NCBI GenBank assembly: GCA_013298205.1 | Contig: JAAFJZ010000079.1 | Span: 1 to 9,008, forward strand | Reading direction: 5' to 3' | Length of the DNA stretch: 9,008 nucleotides | From: Cytophagales bacterium | GTDB taxonomy: Bacteria > Bacteroidota > Bacteroidia > Cytophagales > UBA9547 | Shown here: in pieces, positions 1-6,525 of the stretch | Layout of the letters: each line of letters begins with the position of its first letter | Numbering within the stretch: the stretch's first letter is position 1 | Made by a program: the position numbers and the translations under genes | The notes under the pieces: model-generated | What the model was told of the DNA's origin: nothing | Seen by the model: the letters and a program-made list of their open reading frames with translations, nothing else | Databases searched by the model: none

Positions 1-30
1 AAAACCCAATAAAAATTTGTTGGGGTTTTT
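1..30. terminator. Bidirectional hairpin terminator at left edge
   Basis: Bases 1-9 (AAAACCCAA) pair with 20-29 (TTGGGGTTTT) with one bulged G, around a loop of about ten bases. The right arm ends in a T run on the plus strand, and the left arm gives a T run when read on the minus strand, so it can work in both directions. It lies beyond the terminator at 40-77 of the leftward gene cluster. It probably serves a rightward gene lying outside the window and backs up the leftward stop. The left arm touches the window edge, so the stem may be longer than seen. Confidence 0.55.
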
Positions 31-39
31 AACTTTAAC

Positions 40-77
40 AAAAAAGCTGATGAACTTTTGGGTTTCTCAGCTTTTTT
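40..77 (-). terminator. Rho-independent terminator after the DUF423 gene
   Basis: Bases 40-50 (AAAAAAGCTGA) are a perfect 11-bp complement of 67-77 (TCAGCTTTTTT), with a 16-base loop. Read on the minus strand, the GC-containing stem is followed directly by the T run of the distal arm. The promoter-distal position fits, because the hairpin begins at the stop codon (77-79) of the last gene of the bshA cluster. The A/T tracts on both sides could also allow some termination in the plus direction. Confidence 0.8.
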
Positions 78-460
78 TATGATTTTTTCAAAACTGCAAT
101 TAAGCCCAAAATCCAGCCCAATACAAAAAACAGCCCACCAAATGGTGTAAGAATGCCAATCTTGCTATTATTAAAAAAACAAATAAGGTATAAAGAACCT
201 GAAAAAAGAACAACTCCTATAATAAAACAAATCACAGACCATTTGAGAAGCGAAAAATGAAATGTGTGTTTGATTTGTAAAAACAATAAAATAGCAAACG
301 TGTGGTAAAATTGGTAGCGAACTGCGGTTTCAAAAGCATCAAATCTGCCTGAAGCAATTAAGCTCGCTTTCATAGCATGGGCACCAAATGCGCCAATCAC
401 TACTGCCAAAGCACCGAATATAAAAGCAATTGAGTAGAAAATTTTATGCGTTTTGGTCAT
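77..460 (-). CDS. DUF423 family small membrane protein
   Basis: This 127-residue protein belongs to the DUF423 (YgdD-like) family of small inner-membrane proteins, whose biochemical role is not known. Visible family marks are GAFGAHAMK at residues 23-31, the TAVRYQFYHTFAIL segment near residues 45-58, the FSGSLYL stretch around 86-92, and LTPFGGLFFVLGW around 104-116. Hydrophobic segments at about 8-27, 52-65, 72-95 and 103-124 suggest four membrane spans, and the length is normal for the family. The ATG is at 460-458. It starts 30 bases after the stop of the MerR-type gene and is followed at once by a hairpin terminator, so it is most likely the last gene of the bshA-MerR-DUF423 transcript. 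The family assignment is strong; no function can be inferred beyond membrane location. Confidence 0.9.
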   Translation of the reverse strand: MTKTHKIFYSIAFIFGALAVVIGAFGAHAMKASLIASGRFDAFETAVRYQFYHTFAILLFLQIKHTFHFSLLKWSVICFIIGVVLFSGSLYLICFFNNSKIGILTPFGGLFFVLGWILGLIAVLKKS

Positions 461-490
461 AACTAAACACCAAATTGTTTGAGATACTTT

Positions 491-850
491 TCATTCTGTT
501 TCAGTTGTTTTAAAGCCGTTTTGTGATTTAATTTCTTCTAAAAACTTTTTGATTTCAACTAAAGAATTGACCAATTTTACTTTGTTTTTGGTAGAACTAA
601 AATCATTTTTAATAATTTCTTTTGCTCCAAATAAAGTATGACCTCTTTCTTTTACCAAATTATAAATGAGCTGAATGGCATTTATGTCGTCTCGAGTATA
701 TTGCCGATTGCCATTAGAGCTTTTTTTAGGGCGAATGGTGTCAAACTCACTTTCCCAAAACCGAATCAATGAAGTAGCCACGCCAAACTTTTTAGCCACT
801 TCACCGATGGTAAAATAAATCTTTTCTATTTTTTTTTCCTTGTAAGGCAA
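491..850 (-). CDS. MerR-family transcriptional regulator (TTG start)
   Basis: This is a small MerR-type DNA-binding protein. From the TTG at 850-848 it has 119 residues. The winged helix-turn-helix covers about residues 10-75: IGEVAKKF at 15-22 (first helix and turn), TSLIRFW at 26-32 (recognition region), and GNRQYT at 47-52 (wing). A charged, probably helical tail follows and may dimerise. It has no cysteine cluster or effector domain, so it is not a classical metal sensor. The frame contains no methionine codon at all between the upstream stop (931-929) and the gene end, so a non-ATG start is needed. I chose TTG 850 because the following PYKEKKIEKIYFTIGEV resembles the start I recall for Bacteroidota homologues; TTG 895 is the other option and adds 15 residues. 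The gene lies downstream of bshA, probably in one transcript. Its target is unknown. Confidence 0.85.
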   Translation of the reverse strand: MPYKEKKIEKIYFTIGEVAKKFGVATSLIRFWESEFDTIRPKKSSNGNRQYTRDDINAIQLIYNLVKERGHTLFGAKEIIKNDFSSTKNKVKLVNSLVEIKKFLEEIKSQNGFKTTETE

Positions 851-906
851 AATGTAAAGTTTAGGTAATAGATTGTAGCTCGCTAAAGTGTACAAAACTA
901 AAAATT

Positions 907-2043
907 TTATCCATTTAAGCCAAGACTTTTATCAATCGTTTCTTGGTAAAGGTTTACATAAAGGGGGAGAATTTTCCTCAAGTCAAAAGCTTTTGCTCTT
1001 TCTTGGGCTTGGATTTTAAATTCAGAAAGATTTTTAGCATCTAAAATTTCAATGGCTTTTTGGGCAAAATCGTCCAAATCGCCTACTTCACATAAATATC
1101 CAGATTTGCCATTTTCTACTACCTCGGGAAGTCCACCTGCATTTGAGCATAACACAGGCACACCACAAGCCATAGCTTCCAGTGCAGCCAAGCCAAAACT
1201 TTCAGTTTGAGATGGCAAGATGAACAAGTCTGCCGTTTTTAAAATATTTTCTACAGAATCGAGCTTTCCGATAAACCGAATTTTATCACAAATCTTTAAT
1301 TCTCTACATAAATTTTCTGTATTCACTTTTTCCGGGCCATCACCTACCATGATGAGCTTGGCATTAACCGACTTTTGTAATAGTTTATGAAATATTCTTA
1401 CTACATCTTCAGCTCTTTTTACAGGTCTAAAATTAGAAATATGTATAATTAATTTTTCTTGCGACTCGCAAAAAGTCTTTTTTGTAGGAATGCTGTAATC
1501 TATTTTACTAAAATCTATAAAATTAGGGATAACATGAATCTTATTTTTGATTTCAAAAATAGCTTGGGTTTCATTTTTCAAGTCTGCCGAAACCGATGTA
1601 ACAGCATCAGAATTATTAATAGAAAACGAGACTACAGGCGAGTACGAAGGGTCTTTGCCTACCAAAGTAATATCTGTACCATGCAAAGTGGTTACAAAAG
1701 GCAAATATTTTCCTTTTGATTTGAGAATTTCTCTTGCCAAGAATGCAGCCGAGGCATGAGGGATGGCATAATGTACATGTAAAATATCTAAAGATTCGTG
1801 CAAAGCTACATCTACAATCTTGCTTGAAAGGGCTGGTTCATAAGGCACGTATTCAAACAAAGGGTAGGCATTGGCTGAAACTTCATGAAAAAACAAGTTT
1901 TCATAATAGCCATTCAAACGAAAAGGCAAAGAATACGAAATAATGTGCACTTTATGACCCAAATTTGCCAAGGAAATGCCTAATTCTGATGCCACAACAC
2001 CACTACCGCCATACGTTGGGTAACAAACAATTCCAATATTCAT
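907..2043 (-). CDS. bshA: N-acetyl-alpha-D-glucosaminyl L-malate synthase BshA
   Basis: A GT-B fold, family 4 glycosyltransferase of 378 residues, close to the usual BshA length. BshA joins UDP-GlcNAc and L-malate to give GlcNAc-malate, the first step of bacillithiol synthesis in the cytoplasm. Evidence is the BshA-like N-terminus CYPTYGGSGVVASELG (residues 7-22, glycine-rich loop), HVHYAIPHA at 89-97, TLHGTDITLVG at 119-129, ISNFRPVKR at 202-210 (phosphate-binding basic residues), VGDGPE at 233-238, and the EX7E motif with E281 and E289 within ESFGLAALEAMACGVPV. The ATG at 2043-2041 starts directly at the conserved MNIGIVCYPT. It is the first gene of a probable three-gene transcript with a promoter candidate at 2069-2099. 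No bshB or bshC is in the window. Other GT4 enzymes are possible but much less likely given the N-terminal signature. Confidence 0.92.
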   Translation of the reverse strand: MNIGIVCYPTYGGSGVVASELGISLANLGHKVHIISYSLPFRLNGYYENLFFHEVSANAYPLFEYVPYEPALSSKIVDVALHESLDILHVHYAIPHASAAFLAREILKSKGKYLPFVTTLHGTDITLVGKDPSYSPVVSFSINNSDAVTSVSADLKNETQAIFEIKNKIHVIPNFIDFSKIDYSIPTKKTFCESQEKLIIHISNFRPVKRAEDVVRIFHKLLQKSVNAKLIMVGDGPEKVNTENLCRELKICDKIRFIGKLDSVENILKTADLFILPSQTESFGLAALEAMACGVPVLCSNAGGLPEVVENGKSGYLCEVGDLDDFAQKAIEILDAKNLSEFKIQAQERAKAFDLRKILPLYVNLYQETIDKSLGLNG

Positions 2044-2068
2044 TATGCTAATTTCATCAAGATTTTTG

Positions 2069-2099
2069 TAAAGTTACACACAGTTTTTTGCTGAGCAAA
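2069..2099 (-). promoter_or_regulatory. Candidate Bacteroidota-type promoter of bshA
   Basis: On the minus strand TTTG (2099-2096) is followed after 19 bases by TAACTTTA (2076-2069). This matches the Bacteroidota sigma-A pattern, TTTG about 19-21 bases before TAnnTTTG, except for the last base. The -7 element ends 25 bases before the bshA ATG, leaving a short leader. A tandem 9-bp repeat lies directly upstream at 2103-2120. The match is by eye only. Confidence 0.5.
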
Positions 2100-2102
2100 T
2101 TG

Positions 2103-2120
2103 GTTTTGAAAGTTTTGAAA
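2103..2120. repeat. Tandem 9-bp direct repeat upstream of bshA promoter
   Basis: The 9-mer GTTTTGAAA occurs twice back to back (2103-2111 and 2112-2120). It ends three bases from the -33-like element of the bshA promoter candidate. Read on the minus strand it is TTTCAAAAC twice. This is where an activator would bind, but two short AT-rich copies can arise by chance. Confidence 0.45.
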
Positions 2121-2333
2121 TGATAGTTTTTCATTACTTTTTGGATCAAAATTTTCCTCTCATATATGATTATAAAGAATAAATAACATCTAATTAATTC
2201 ATTAAAATTCTCATGGTAGATTCAAGTAATAAAAGAAGATTATGATTATTTAATTTTTTAAAACGTCTTTAAAACATAAAAATTTTCTAAAAAATTATTT
2301 ATAAATACTTTTCTGTTATGATTAAAAACATTC

Positions 2334-2362
2334 AAAAAAATATGATTTTAAAAGTTTAAATC
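2334..2362 (-). terminator. Weak AT-only hairpin after HAD gene
   Basis: Just after the HAD stop codon, the minus strand reads GATTTAAA-CT-TTTAAAATC (2362-2344), an imperfect 8-bp stem with one bulged A. It is followed by a run of seven Ts at 2340-2334. The arrangement is that of an intrinsic terminator, but the stem has almost no GC pairs and a two-base loop, so it would be weak. Confidence 0.3.
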
Positions 2363-2366
2363 ACCA

Positions 2367-3029
2367 TTAAGCAACTTTCAATATTTTTTTCAAAATACTT
2401 ATCTTTAAATCGTAGTAATTATTTATGGCTAGATCTACAGTTTGCAATTCATCTTGTGAATGAGAGCTAAGAACTCCAATTACTTTTGTTCCAGCAGCTT
2501 TTGCAGCGGTAATTCCTGTATTTGAATCTTCAAAAACTATGCAATTTTCCGGGTTCCTGTTTATTCTTTTTGCGGCTTCCAAATATACATCAGGTGCAGG
2601 TTTGCCTTTGGCTACCATATCAGCACGAACAATGTGGCTAAAATATTTGCGCAAATTTAAGCCATCTAATACAAAGTTTACATTTTCTTCTGGGGCGTTT
2701 GTTCCCATTCCTATCGGTATTTGTAGGTCGTTTAGCATCTGTAAAAAAGATTCCAAACCTTCGATAGGTTTCAAAATAGGTCTATATAATTTTCTATATT
2801 CCTCTTCTTTTTCAGCTCCATAAACCAAGCTTTGAGCTACGGTTATTTTACCAAAAAGTCGTTTCATGATATCTTCATTTGTGCCGCCTACTACTTTTTG
2901 GGCATAAATCGTATCGTTCATTTCTATTTTGTGGTTGAAGCAAAAAGCCATAAACGCTTTTTTGTGATAAGCGTCATTATTGGTAATTACGCCATCTAAA
3001 TCAAAAATTATTCCCCAATTGGTATTCAT
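2367..3029 (-). CDS. HAD-superfamily hydrolase, beta-phosphoglucomutase/phosphatase-like
   Basis: A 220-residue haloacid dehalogenase family protein of subfamily I, with an alpha-helical cap between the first and second motifs. Motif I is FDLDGV at 9-14, with nucleophile D10 and acid/base D12. Motif II is GMGTNA at 107-112 with T110. The motif III lysine is K143 in KGKPAPDVYLEAA. Motif IV is VFEDSNTG at 165-172, with metal-binding E167 and D168. This set occurs in beta-phosphoglucomutases and in sugar-phosphate phosphatases; the KPAPDVYLEAA and EDS..G..AA pattern is shared by both, so the substrate cannot be told. It is soluble and full length. The ATG at 3029-3027 puts motif I at the usual distance from the N-terminus. 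It lies 100 bases after the porin-like gene, with no clear promoter or terminator between them, so it may be cotranscribed. Confidence 0.9.
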   Translation of the reverse strand: MNTNWGIIFDLDGVITNNDAYHKKAFMAFCFNHKIEMNDTIYAQKVVGGTNEDIMKRLFGKITVAQSLVYGAEKEEEYRKLYRPILKPIEGLESFLQMLNDLQIPIGMGTNAPEENVNFVLDGLNLRKYFSHIVRADMVAKGKPAPDVYLEAAKRINRNPENCIVFEDSNTGITAAKAAGTKVIGVLSSHSQDELQTVDLAINNYYDLKISILKKILKVA

Positions 3030-3129
3030 TCCTTATTATTTTTTTTAATTGAAAGACTTAAAAGTGGTTTTAAAAGTTGCATTTTTAATAAAATTGTAAT
3101 CTAATTAAATCAGAAACTATCATTTCAAA

Positions 3130-5133
3130 TTAATCAAACAACAACCAGTTAAATCCAAACTGAAACGTGAATCTCATTCCTGGATAATTGGGTGTTGTAT
3201 AATATCCGAAGTTATTTTGATAGCCTTGGTTCAAATGTGAAAGTTTAAAAAATAGTCGAATATTTTTTATTTTTAGGTTGGCAAAGAAGTTTACAACCCA
3301 ATATTCACTTAAATTAACTTTGTCTTGCAAAAAAAACTGCTGCAAAGCTGGGCTGTATGCATCGGCTTTGTAATTGGTCCTACCTATTCCTTCAAAACCA
3401 ATTTGTACATAAGTGGCTCGATTAAAAAGCCAACTTTGGAAATAAATTTTGGGATAAAACAACCATTCTGGGAAGCGAATTACATCTTTTCCCTCTATTA
3501 AATGTGTTTTTCTAACACTACTTTCTATAATAACCTTATTCAAATTGAATCTAATAAACGGAGTAGCTGAGGCAATAAAAATGGAGTTTTTTTCTTGAGT
3601 TGGCATAATATCGGTACCTAAATAAATGTAATTATTAATATTTTGGATATCTGCATTTAAACTCAATTCTAAATATTTACTTTTCCAACTCAAAAAAGCG
3701 ATTAACTCTTGGCTAAAAGTGGGCTTTAATGAAAAGTTTTCCCATCGGGTTGAATTGTGTGAAAGTTGAGTAAAGAAAAAACTTGGCGAAACCAAACTTT
3801 GCTTATATTTCACAAATCCCCATTTTGATTCTATTGAAGCATCAATCAAATAATCAAAATTATTTTTATAAAGGGTTCCTAAATTTTTGTTTTTTGTTCT
3901 TGCCAAATCCGGAAAATTTACAATCAAGTTTTCAATTTTTGCTTTTAAAATAAAGTTGCTATCTAGTATTGGTTTTATCAATTCAGCACCCCAAAGCCAC
4001 TCACTTAATTGAGCAGATGAAGTATCGTTCATGTACTGAGTAGACTGCGGAAATTGATTATAACGAATATACCTTTGTTTGAAATAACCACTTATAAAAT
4101 ATTCAGCAGCATGGCTTTTTAAACCTATTACGTTTTCCCTATTTTCATATCCAGAAGTATGTTCCAAATAAGTAGAATCTTTGAGTTTTGGGGAAATAAA
4201 ACGAATTTCACTCATTCCTAATGGTGTTCTATAAGGAGAGCTTGGGTTTGCTGTTGAAGTACTTAAAACGCCAAATGAGCCTACTCTAAGAGCATTTTGA
4301 TGGTTTTCCCAATGAAAAGAATGAAATAGTACGACTTCTTTTCTGCCAAAAATATCATATTGTTGGTATAACTTAAAATTGTCTCTTAATTCAAATGAAC
4401 GCACTCTTTGTAGCATAGCGGGCATAGAAATAGAATTTATCCAACTATTTGCTGTTTTCTCTGTTCCAGAAGGCAAATATTCTCCTCCATTTTCTTTAGC
4501 ATTATGACGTAATAAATAAAAATTAGCTAAAATCTGGTATCTGTCATTTGGCGTTTTAGCAGAAAAATACATCATAAAATATTCACTATCTACTTGTCTA
4601 TCTCTTTGCTGTCTTTGGTCAATTTGTTTTTGAGAAATTAACCTTTGATAAGAAACGCCAGCATTTACAAATCGACTTATATTCCTAGAAAACTCAGCAA
4701 AAAGTCGAGTATCTCCACCTATACCCTGCACATAATATGCATCAGTATAAGGAGAGCGAGAATCTATATAACGATGGTTATTGCCATCTCTTACATAGGC
4801 ATCAAAAAGCGTATATCCATTTCTAAAACCTATCCTTTGTGGAGAACTAAAAAACGTGGTTTTGGAAGGTGTACCTATATGACCTAGATTTTGAAGGTAT
4901 TGGTTATTTAAATGAGTAAAATCATAATTATGAAAATTATAAATACTTGTATCGGGCCTTGAATAAGTTTTGCCACCGTAATATACATCTGATTCTTTAA
5001 TGAATTTTGTAGTTTTACGTCCATAAGTATTTACAGTAGAGTCATTAACGATTTGTGCACTTAATTTTACACATGTAACTCCTACAAATAAAAGTAGTAT
5101 CAATTTTTTATTTAAATCTATAAAAATGTTCAT
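3130..5133 (-). CDS. Putative outer-membrane porin (Porin_10-like beta-barrel)
   Basis: A 667-residue secreted protein resembling the Bacteroidota putative porin family (Porin_10). The N-terminus is a clear signal peptide: charged MNIFIDLNKK, hydrophobic LILLLFVGVTCV, then KLSAQ with likely cleavage before Q27. There is no lipobox before C21. The rest is rich in alternating aromatic and polar residues, Asn and Tyr, as expected of transmembrane beta-strands, and the chain ends in alternating aromatics (FTFQFGFNWLLFD), as beta-barrels inserted by BAM do. I see no TonB box, plug domain or SusD partner. I chose the ATG at 5133-5131; an upstream TTG (5184) would add 17 residues before the signal peptide and is unlikely. 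The ATG lies inside a perfect inverted repeat (5107-5146). The gene lies 75 bases after the M20 deacylase. The transported substrate is unknown; the family call rests on overall character and remembered similarity. Confidence 0.75.
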   Translation of the reverse strand: MNIFIDLNKKLILLLFVGVTCVKLSAQIVNDSTVNTYGRKTTKFIKESDVYYGGKTYSRPDTSIYNFHNYDFTHLNNQYLQNLGHIGTPSKTTFFSSPQRIGFRNGYTLFDAYVRDGNNHRYIDSRSPYTDAYYVQGIGGDTRLFAEFSRNISRFVNAGVSYQRLISQKQIDQRQQRDRQVDSEYFMMYFSAKTPNDRYQILANFYLLRHNAKENGGEYLPSGTEKTANSWINSISMPAMLQRVRSFELRDNFKLYQQYDIFGRKEVVLFHSFHWENHQNALRVGSFGVLSTSTANPSSPYRTPLGMSEIRFISPKLKDSTYLEHTSGYENRENVIGLKSHAAEYFISGYFKQRYIRYNQFPQSTQYMNDTSSAQLSEWLWGAELIKPILDSNFILKAKIENLIVNFPDLARTKNKNLGTLYKNNFDYLIDASIESKWGFVKYKQSLVSPSFFFTQLSHNSTRWENFSLKPTFSQELIAFLSWKSKYLELSLNADIQNINNYIYLGTDIMPTQEKNSIFIASATPFIRFNLNKVIIESSVRKTHLIEGKDVIRFPEWLFYPKIYFQSWLFNRATYVQIGFEGIGRTNYKADAYSPALQQFFLQDKVNLSEYWVVNFFANLKIKNIRLFFKLSHLNQGYQNNFGYYTTPNYPGMRFTFQFGFNWLLFD

Positions 5134-5146
5134 AGATTTAAATAAA
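5107..5146. repeat. Perfect 15-bp inverted repeat over porin start codon
   Basis: The arms at 5107-5121 and 5132-5146 are exact reverse complements, separated by 10 bases. In the minus-strand transcript the left stem ends in the AU of the porin AUG (5133-5131) and the G is in the loop, so folding would bury the start codon. The stem has a single GC pair per arm, which would make it melt easily. It could be a translational control hairpin or a DNA operator. Confidence 0.75.
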
Positions 5147-5208
5147 TATTGTATCAATAAATAGGACTCTAAATTGCGTTTCAAATCGTTAAAACCTAGT
5201 TGAAAGGC

Positions 5209-6303
5209 TTAATTAACCACTTCTTCCAAAATTAATATATACTTTTCTATGCCTTTCTTGATTTCATCTACAAAAATATATTCATCTGCAGTGTGTGATC
5301 TACCTGAATGTCCCGGACCCATTTTTACTGATGGAACTGGAATTAAAGCTTGGTCTGAAGTAGTTGGAGAGCCATAAGTTTTTGCGCCATATTTTTGAGC
5401 TGTAGTAACCAAAACATGATTTACATCAATAAATGAAGGTTTGAGGCGAATAGATCTTGGTGTAGGAACTGACTCTAGGTTGTCAGTAAAAGTTTTGATG
5501 ATATCTTCATTTGTATAACATTCATTCATTCGCACATCAACGGTAAAGCTACAAAATTCAGGAACGACATTATGTTGTGTGCCTGCTTGAATAATTGTAG
5601 TAGTCATTTTTACTGGGCCCAAAAAAGGAGAAACTTTTTCAAACTTATAATTTCTGATCCAATCTATATCTTTTAAAGCAATGTAAATAGCATTAATTCC
5701 TTCTTCTCTTGCAGCATGCCCCGATTTTCCTTTTGAAATAAAATCAACAACCATCAACCCTTTTTCTGCAACTGCAATATCCATATCTGTAGGTTCGCCA
5801 ACAATCGCAAAGTCAATTTTTCCTAATTCAGGATAAATTAATTCCAATCCATCTTTTCCAGAAATTTCTTCTTCTGCTGAAGCGGCAAAACAAAAGTTAT
5901 ATTTTAAATCGGGCATAGTGTAAAAATGCAAAAAAACATGAATCAATGAAACCAAACATCCACCAGCATCATTACTTCCTAGACCATATAATTTGCCATC
6001 TTTAATTTCTGCTTCAAAAGGGTTTTTTGTGTAACCAGGATTTGGCTTAACTGTGTCGTGGTGAGAGTTTAATAGAATTGTAGGCTTATTTTCGTCATAA
6101 AACTCATTAAATATCCAAATATTGTTTTTTTTTCTAAATACTTTTTTAACCTTATTTTCAAAAAAAGAGACTAAAATGTCGGCAGTAATATTTTCATCTT
6201 TTGAAAAAGATGGCGTAGATATTAATTGTTGCAATAAAAATAAAGCAGACTGGTAATGCTCGCTTAGTAAAAGTGATTTATTTTTTATTGATTCCAATAT
6301 CAT
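5209..6303 (-). CDS. argE: M20-family metallo-deacylase, probable ArgE-type (acyl-citrulline/ornithine)
   Basis: A 364-residue cytosolic zinc amidohydrolase of the M20 family (ArgE/DapE group). Metal and catalytic residues are visible: H81-x-D83 in LNSHHDTV, D112 in GLGSNDAGG, the SAEEE run with E144/E145 (general base and ligand), E170 in VGEPTDMD, and H337 in GHSGRSHTADE. The dimerisation (lid) domain spans about 181-290, with GHAAREEG at 195-202 and GTQHNVVPEF at 241-250. Bacteroidota members of this group remove the acyl group late in arginine synthesis; in this phylum the substrate can be N-acetyl- or N-succinyl-citrulline instead of acetylornithine. No other arg gene is in the window, so the pathway call rests on family likeness alone; a DapE-like or dipeptidase role is less likely. 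The ATG is at 6303-6301. A promoter candidate and two palindromes lie upstream. Confidence 0.75.
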   Translation of the reverse strand: MILESIKNKSLLLSEHYQSALFLLQQLISTPSFSKDENITADILVSFFENKVKKVFRKKNNIWIFNEFYDENKPTILLNSHHDTVKPNPGYTKNPFEAEIKDGKLYGLGSNDAGGCLVSLIHVFLHFYTMPDLKYNFCFAASAEEEISGKDGLELIYPELGKIDFAIVGEPTDMDIAVAEKGLMVVDFISKGKSGHAAREEGINAIYIALKDIDWIRNYKFEKVSPFLGPVKMTTTIIQAGTQHNVVPEFCSFTVDVRMNECYTNEDIIKTFTDNLESVPTPRSIRLKPSFIDVNHVLVTTAQKYGAKTYGSPTTSDQALIPVPSVKMGPGHSGRSHTADEYIFVDEIKKGIEKYILILEEVVN

Positions 6304-6310
6304 AAAATTA

Positions 6311-6345
6311 GTTTATAAACAAAACATAACAAAATTAATTTTGTT
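6311..6345. promoter_or_regulatory. Two adjacent palindromes in the deacylase leader
   Basis: Bases 6328-6345 form a perfect 18-bp palindrome (AACAAAATTAATTTTGTT) and 6311-6320 a perfect 10-bp one (GTTTATAAAC). Both lie within 45 bases upstream of the deacylase ATG and downstream of the promoter candidate at 6370-6400. This is a place where a dimeric repressor could bind. ARG boxes are also 18-bp AT-rich palindromes, but the bases do not clearly match that consensus. AT-rich sequence makes chance palindromes more likely. Confidence 0.4.
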
Positions 6346-6369
6346 GCATAAATCGAGTAAAAAACAATT

Positions 6370-6400
6370 CAAATATCCTATTTTTAACGGTCATAAACAA
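6370..6400 (-). promoter_or_regulatory. Candidate promoter of the M20 deacylase gene
   Basis: On the minus strand TTG (6400-6398) is followed after 20 bases by GATATTTG (6377-6370), which fits the Bacteroidota TTG-N17-23-TAnnTTTG pattern with one mismatch in the first base. The -7-like element lies about 66 bases before the ATG, leaving a leader that contains both palindromes at 6311-6345. A poorer alternative is the TATGTTTT sequence nearer the gene. Confidence 0.35.
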
Positions 6401-6402
6401 GT

Positions 6403-6437
6403 TAAAAGATTTATTAAATGAATTATTGAATCTTTTA
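6403..6437. repeat. 9-bp inverted repeat between purM and deacylase gene
   Basis: TAAAAGATT at 6403-6411 is an exact reverse complement of AATCTTTTA at 6429-6437, with a 17-base AT-rich loop. It lies about 90 bases after the purM stop. Read leftward it is followed by no long T run, so it is at best a weak terminator or an mRNA 3'-end stem for purM. Confidence 0.35.
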
Positions 6438-6525
6438 TAAAAAATGCAGATTTTTGTTTTAATGTTGATTGAAGTAAATTTTTGGTAATTTAATATCAAA
6501 ATTATAATTGCATTAATAAATTTCT

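Larger units (their letters stand above)
2044..2366. other. AT-rich intergenic region between HAD gene and bshA
   Basis: This 323-base non-coding stretch holds the bshA promoter candidate and its tandem repeat near the left end, and a weak terminator-like hairpin at 2334-2362 at the right end. The middle part (about 2130-2330) is extremely AT-rich, with no open frame of note, no tRNA-like or other recognisable RNA structure, and no clear repeat. I see nothing further in it. Confidence 0.7.

Noticed and set aside
3030..3034. AAGGA just before the HAD ATG as a ribosome binding site
   Set aside because: It touches the ATG with no spacer, so it cannot act as a Shine-Dalgarno sequence, and the other genes in the window lack one too.
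3030..3129. Promoter or terminator between the porin and HAD genes
   Set aside because: I found only partial TAnnTTTG matches with wrong spacing and no stem followed by a T run.
5182..5184. TTG as the start of the porin-like gene
   Set aside because: It would put 17 polar and mixed residues before an otherwise typical signal peptide that begins at the ATG at 5133.
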